DNA from: Terriglobia bacterium
GTDB taxonomy: Bacteria; Acidobacteriota; Terriglobia; UBA7540
Length of the DNA: 24,213 bases
Direction: 5' to 3'
Assembly: GCA_020072905.1 (NCBI GenBank)
Contig: JAIQGB010000017.1
Location: forward strand, 1-24,213
How positions within the stretch are numbered: the stretch's first letter is position 1; every line of letters starts with the position of its first letter. Below the pieces are notes generated by a model. The model worked only from the letters and a program-made list of their open reading frames with translations. It was not told the origin of the DNA and made no database searches. Position numbers and translations under genes: made by a program. Positions 23,987-24,213 of this stretch are shown one piece after another.

Positions 23987-24213
23987 TTTCGAGGTTTTTT
24001 ATCGACCGCCCTATCGTGGCGATGGTGATTTCGATTGTGATGGTCATCGTGGGAGCGGTGGCCATGGCAACCCTTCCGATTTCGCAGTTCCCGGAGATTA
24101 TTCCGCCCGAAATCCAGGTGCGTGCCGTGTATCCGGGAGCTGACGCGCGAACCATGATGGAGTCAGTCGCCACGCCCATCGAGAGCCTGATGAACGGTGT
24201 GGACTACATGAAC
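23983..24213 (+). CDS. RND efflux inner-membrane transporter (AcrB/MexB type), N-terminal part
   Basis: The ATG at 23983 overlaps the adaptor TGA and has GGAAGGA just upstream. The 77 visible residues begin MISRFFIDRPIVAMVISIVM, the standard first helix of HAE1-type pumps. Then come LPISQFPEIIPPEIQVRAVYPGADARTMMESVATPIE, the start of the periplasmic porter domain. The remaining roughly 950-1000 residues lie beyond the window. It is proton-driven and exports drugs or other toxic compounds with the adaptor. Confidence 0.95.
   Translation, partial: MISRFFIDRPIVAMVISIVMVIVGAVAMATLPISQFPEIIPPEIQVRAVYPGADARTMMESVATPIESLMNGVDYMN

Overview
The window is a GC-rich bacterial chromosome segment. Several gene products resemble those of soil Acidobacteriota: a one-TM serine/threonine kinase with a TPR tail, a ceramidase-like secreted hydrolase, an M19 dipeptidase, and a cytochrome c tail of the type common in that phylum. 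The phylum is an inference from protein style, since no rRNA is present.

Left part (1-6406), housekeeping, all + strand: the end of a cytochrome c gene, RNase J, a small element carrying a four-helix-bundle (23S IVP family) gene, undecaprenyl-diphosphatase uppP, the DNA translocase ftsK, a PilZ protein, and tRNA-Phe(GAA) with its own sigma-70-type promoter. The element (2028-2532) is bounded by two arrays of a 7-bp repeat in inverted orientation. It fills the space between the RNase J stop codon and the uppP start codon exactly.

Middle part (6407-15985), accessory and eroding: a minus-strand cluster reads from a 5'-truncated glycoside-hydrolase-like fragment into a 3-hydroxyacyl-CoA dehydrogenase, then an EamA permease broken by an internal deletion, then an M19 dipeptidase. 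A 1.4-kb stretch without recognisable genes follows. After it come a ceramidase-like secreted hydrolase, a SnoaL-like protein divergent from an ECF sigma / zinc-finger anti-sigma pair, and an integrase remnant. A 10-bp perfect inverted repeat lies directly in front of the sigma factor.

Right part (15986-24213), signalling and export: a membrane-tethered class III cyclase-like protein with substituted catalytic residues, a large Ser/Thr kinase-TPR protein, a nitroreductase, a region with a possible transposase remnant and an unrecognised ORF, and then a TetR regulator divergent from an RND efflux operon (adaptor plus start of the inner-membrane pump). The TetR/RND intergenic region has a promoter in each direction and one inverted-repeat operator overlapping both -35 boxes. 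The efflux operon also has a 33-codon leader ORF whose stop overlaps the adaptor ATG.

The best candidates for something undescribed are the heptamer-flanked IVP element and the leader ORF of the efflux operon. Second-tier observations are the possible AUU start of RNase J, the sigma-factor palindrome and the degenerate cyclase.
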